Shown in pieces: positions 4,311 to 5,834 of a DNA stretch of 5,834 nucleotides. A program made the position numbers and the translations under genes. The stretch is from positions 1 to 5,834 of the forward strand of contig CAMWQY010000177.1 in assembly GCA_947176355.1 (NCBI GenBank). Direction: 5' to 3'. The first letter of the stretch is position 1. Each line of letters begins with the position of its first letter. The notes under the pieces were generated by a model. That model had not been told where the DNA came from and did no database searches. It was given only the letters and a program-made list of their open reading frames with translations. Source of the DNA: an uncultured Porphyromonadaceae bacterium (GTDB lineage: Bacteria > Bacteroidota > Bacteroidia > Bacteroidales > Muribaculaceae).

Positions 4311-5531
4311 ATGAAGGAAAGGTTAGAAAAGGTAATGATGATGCTCGCATCAGGAATAATGCTGATGTCAAGCTCGATTTGTTATGGAGAGAATTATTTC
4401 AATACTATTCTTGGCAAGTCTGATGAAGAAACAAGAGCCAAGATAGATGGAGTATGGAATCATTTCTTTACCCCGGGAGATATGTCTGTGTATGAAAACG
4501 CAGACCAACACAGTGTCTACTATCTTGACGGAGACAAGGGTTTAATATTAGACACCGGCAGCAACGATGTCAGGACTGAAGGGATGTCTTACGGCATGAT
4601 GATAAGCGTGCAGCTCGATAAGCCTGAGGTGTTTGATCGGCTTTGGCGTTGGAGCAAGGAGCACATGGCATATAGCACGGATTCTCCTTGGGATGGCTAT
4701 TTTTGTTGGCAGTGCGATCCTGACGGCACAAAGATTGGGGGAAGCAATGCCTCAGACGGAGAATTATATTATGTCACTTCCCTATTGCTTGCCGGTGAGA
4801 AATGGAACAAACCGGAATATACTGCCGAAGCAAATCAGATTCTTGAAAAAATAATGTCGAAAGATGGTGATGTCACCGGAGTATATGATCTCTTTGATAA
4901 GGATAATAAGCTGATTACCTTTGTGCCGGACAGCGTGGGACATGTCTTTACTGATCCCTCATATATGTTGCCCGCTTTCCTTGATTTCTGGGCTATAAAG
5001 GCTTCTTCAAACAATGATTTCTGGAGAGAAGCAGCCTCCGCTGCCAGAGAACATCTTGCAAAAAGCGCACATCCGGTGACTGGTCTTCATCCTGACTACA
5101 GTAACTATGATGCCACCCCATACGCATGGCCTCAAGCAGGTTATGACACGTCAATATACATGTATGATGCCATACGTTGCGCCATGAATATCGGAATGGA
5201 TGCCTATCTTACAGGGAAAGACATTGACCGTCAAGGCGAAGTGATTGGCAGGCTGCTCAATTTCTTCAAAAAGGATGGTTGCAGTCATGCCCATTTCAAC
5301 TTAGACGGCACGAATGCATTTGATGGCTATACGTGCGGCATGGCTGGGTCGAATGCTGTCGGAGCATTGGCTTTGGCTAAATCTGAGGATGTTGAGAAGA
5401 AGGCTTTGGCAAAAGACTTCATAGAGCAACTATGGAATGCGGAACCACCGACAGGTAAATACCGCTACTATGTAGGGATGGTCTATTTTCTTTCTCTTCT
5501 CCACGTCTCCGGTAATTTCTCATTGCTATAA
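4311..5531 (+). CDS. secreted GH8 glycosidase, exo-oligoxylanase-like
   Basis: 406 residues. An N-terminal signal peptide (basic start, hydrophobic residues about 8-22, likely cleavage near CYG-EN at 26-27) sends it to the periplasm or beyond. The rest is one (alpha/alpha)6-barrel domain of glycoside hydrolase family 8, of usual length. Catalytic residues are visible by comparison with the Bacillus halodurans Rex enzyme (Glu70, Asp128, Asp263 as I recall): Glu90 in RTEGMSYGM is the general acid, Asp149 in ASDGELYY and Asp286 in YDAIR fill the other two places, with nearly the same spacing. The EGMSYGM and ASDGE context fits reducing-end xylose-releasing exo-oligoxylanase (EC 3.2.1.156) better than GH8 cellulase or chitosanase, so the likely role is trimming xylo-oligosaccharides. 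It stands alone here: no SusC/SusD or xylan regulator is in view. Promoter at 4275-4306. Confidence 0.92.
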   Translation: MKERLEKVMMMLASGIMLMSSSICYGENYFNTILGKSDEETRAKIDGVWNHFFTPGDMSVYENADQHSVYYLDGDKGLILDTGSNDVRTEGMSYGMMISVQLDKPEVFDRLWRWSKEHMAYSTDSPWDGYFCWQCDPDGTKIGGSNASDGELYYVTSLLLAGEKWNKPEYTAEANQILEKIMSKDGDVTGVYDLFDKDNKLITFVPDSVGHVFTDPSYMLPAFLDFWAIKASSNNDFWREAASAAREHLAKSAHPVTGLHPDYSNYDATPYAWPQAGYDTSIYMYDAIRCAMNIGMDAYLTGKDIDRQGEVIGRLLNFFKKDGCSHAHFNLDGTNAFDGYTCGMAGSNAVGALALAKSEDVEKKALAKDFIEQLWNAEPPTGKYRYYVGMVYFLSLLHVSGNFSLL

Positions 5532-5578
5532 TATAAATTTTTGATTTAGGAATTCATTGTCGTTTTGCTGGTTTCCCA

Positions 5579-5834
5579 ATGGACTCGGTGGGGCGCATGC
5601 GGAGCATGCTCTATTACGTTGTTTGACTCGGTAGGGATTGATGCGGGGGGACGCGCACGGAGTGCGCTAACTACACTGGATTGACGCGCGAGGGCGCATG
5701 CGGAGCATGCTTTATTACGTTTTTGGACTCGGTGGGGATTGATGCGGGGGAACGCGCACGGAGTGCGCTAACTACACTGGATTGACGCGCGGGGGCGCAT
5801 GCGGAGCATGCTTTATTACGTTGTTTGACTTTGG
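5579..5834. repeat. tandem array of 101-bp units with paired GGA-loop hairpins
   Basis: The hairpin GCATGC-GGA-GCATGC starts at 5595, 5696 and 5797, a strict 101-bp period. A second hairpin, GCGCAC-GGA-GTGCGC, starts at 5653 and 5754. Unit order: hairpin 1, ttattacgtt, gactcggtgggg, gattgatgcggggg, hairpin 2, taactacactgg, attgacgcgcg. Units 1 and 2 differ at a handful of bases; unit 3 begins to diverge at gactttgg (5827-5834), so the array may end near the window edge. A shortened unit (ggactcggtgggg joined straight to hairpin 1) opens the array at about 5580. Diverged copies lie at 2988-3304. I see no coding potential. It resembles REP-type extragenic palindromes; on RNA the hairpins could also protect or end the GH8 transcript, which stops 48 bases upstream. 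Confidence 0.85.

Noticed and set aside
4311..5531. Polysaccharide utilization locus
   Set aside because: Only a single GH8 gene is seen; no SusC/SusD pair, regulator or other carbohydrate enzyme is in the window.
5579..5834. CRISPR array
   Set aside because: The period is 101 bp and the whole unit is repeated, with no unique spacers and no cas genes in view.

Overview
The window looks like a piece of a Bacteroidales genome (phylum Bacteroidota), probably from a gut or rumen habitat. Three things point there. Two genes are preceded by the Bacteroidota promoter pattern TTTG-N20-TAnnTTTG. The protein types are typical of the order: a TlpA-like thiol-disulfide lipoprotein, a GH8 xylan-type hydrolase and a small conserved Bacteroidales protein. 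The intergenic DNA is rich in short repeats such as cgcaaaggcgcaaag and attatgaattatgaatta. The family (Muribaculaceae, Prevotellaceae or other) cannot be settled from this much sequence.

Left third (1-2282, all on the minus strand, so read right to left): a small G+C-rich conserved gene (2061-2282), then an A+T-rich set. That set is a 115-residue protein with an N-terminal membrane segment (1681-2028), a radical SAM/SPASM enzyme with a PqqD-like N-terminal region (348-1673), a very short gene for a 35-residue peptide (157-264), and the first 18 codons of another gene running off the left edge (1-54). The 35-residue peptide has a charged leader and ends in GCSCWNGAWFNGK. Next to a radical SAM/SPASM enzyme this makes it a strong candidate RiPP precursor. 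The set therefore reads as a small, possibly undescribed radical-SAM RiPP cluster cut by the window edge, and it is the most interesting part of the window.

Middle (2283-3347): about 1 kb without a convincing protein gene. Positions about 2336-2671 form a dense patch of palindromes with a minus-strand promoter-like box and 13-bp inverted ends, which could be a structured RNA or a miniature mobile element. Positions about 2950-3304 hold REP-like palindromes that are diverged copies of a repeat seen again at the right edge.

Right half (3348-5834, plus strand): a TlpA-like lipoprotein (3348-3812), a 500-base repeat-bearing gap that shares a perfect 22-bp inverted repeat with the DNA on the other side of the lipoprotein gene, a secreted GH8 enzyme (4311-5531), and then a tandem array of 101-bp units. 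Each array unit contains two hairpins with the same GGA loop. Both plus-strand genes have the same promoter geometry, with the start codon 4 bases after the -7 box, which suggests leaderless or nearly leaderless transcripts. The GH8 enzyme has its expected catalytic residues and probably trims xylo-oligosaccharides. No SusC/SusD or regulator is in view.
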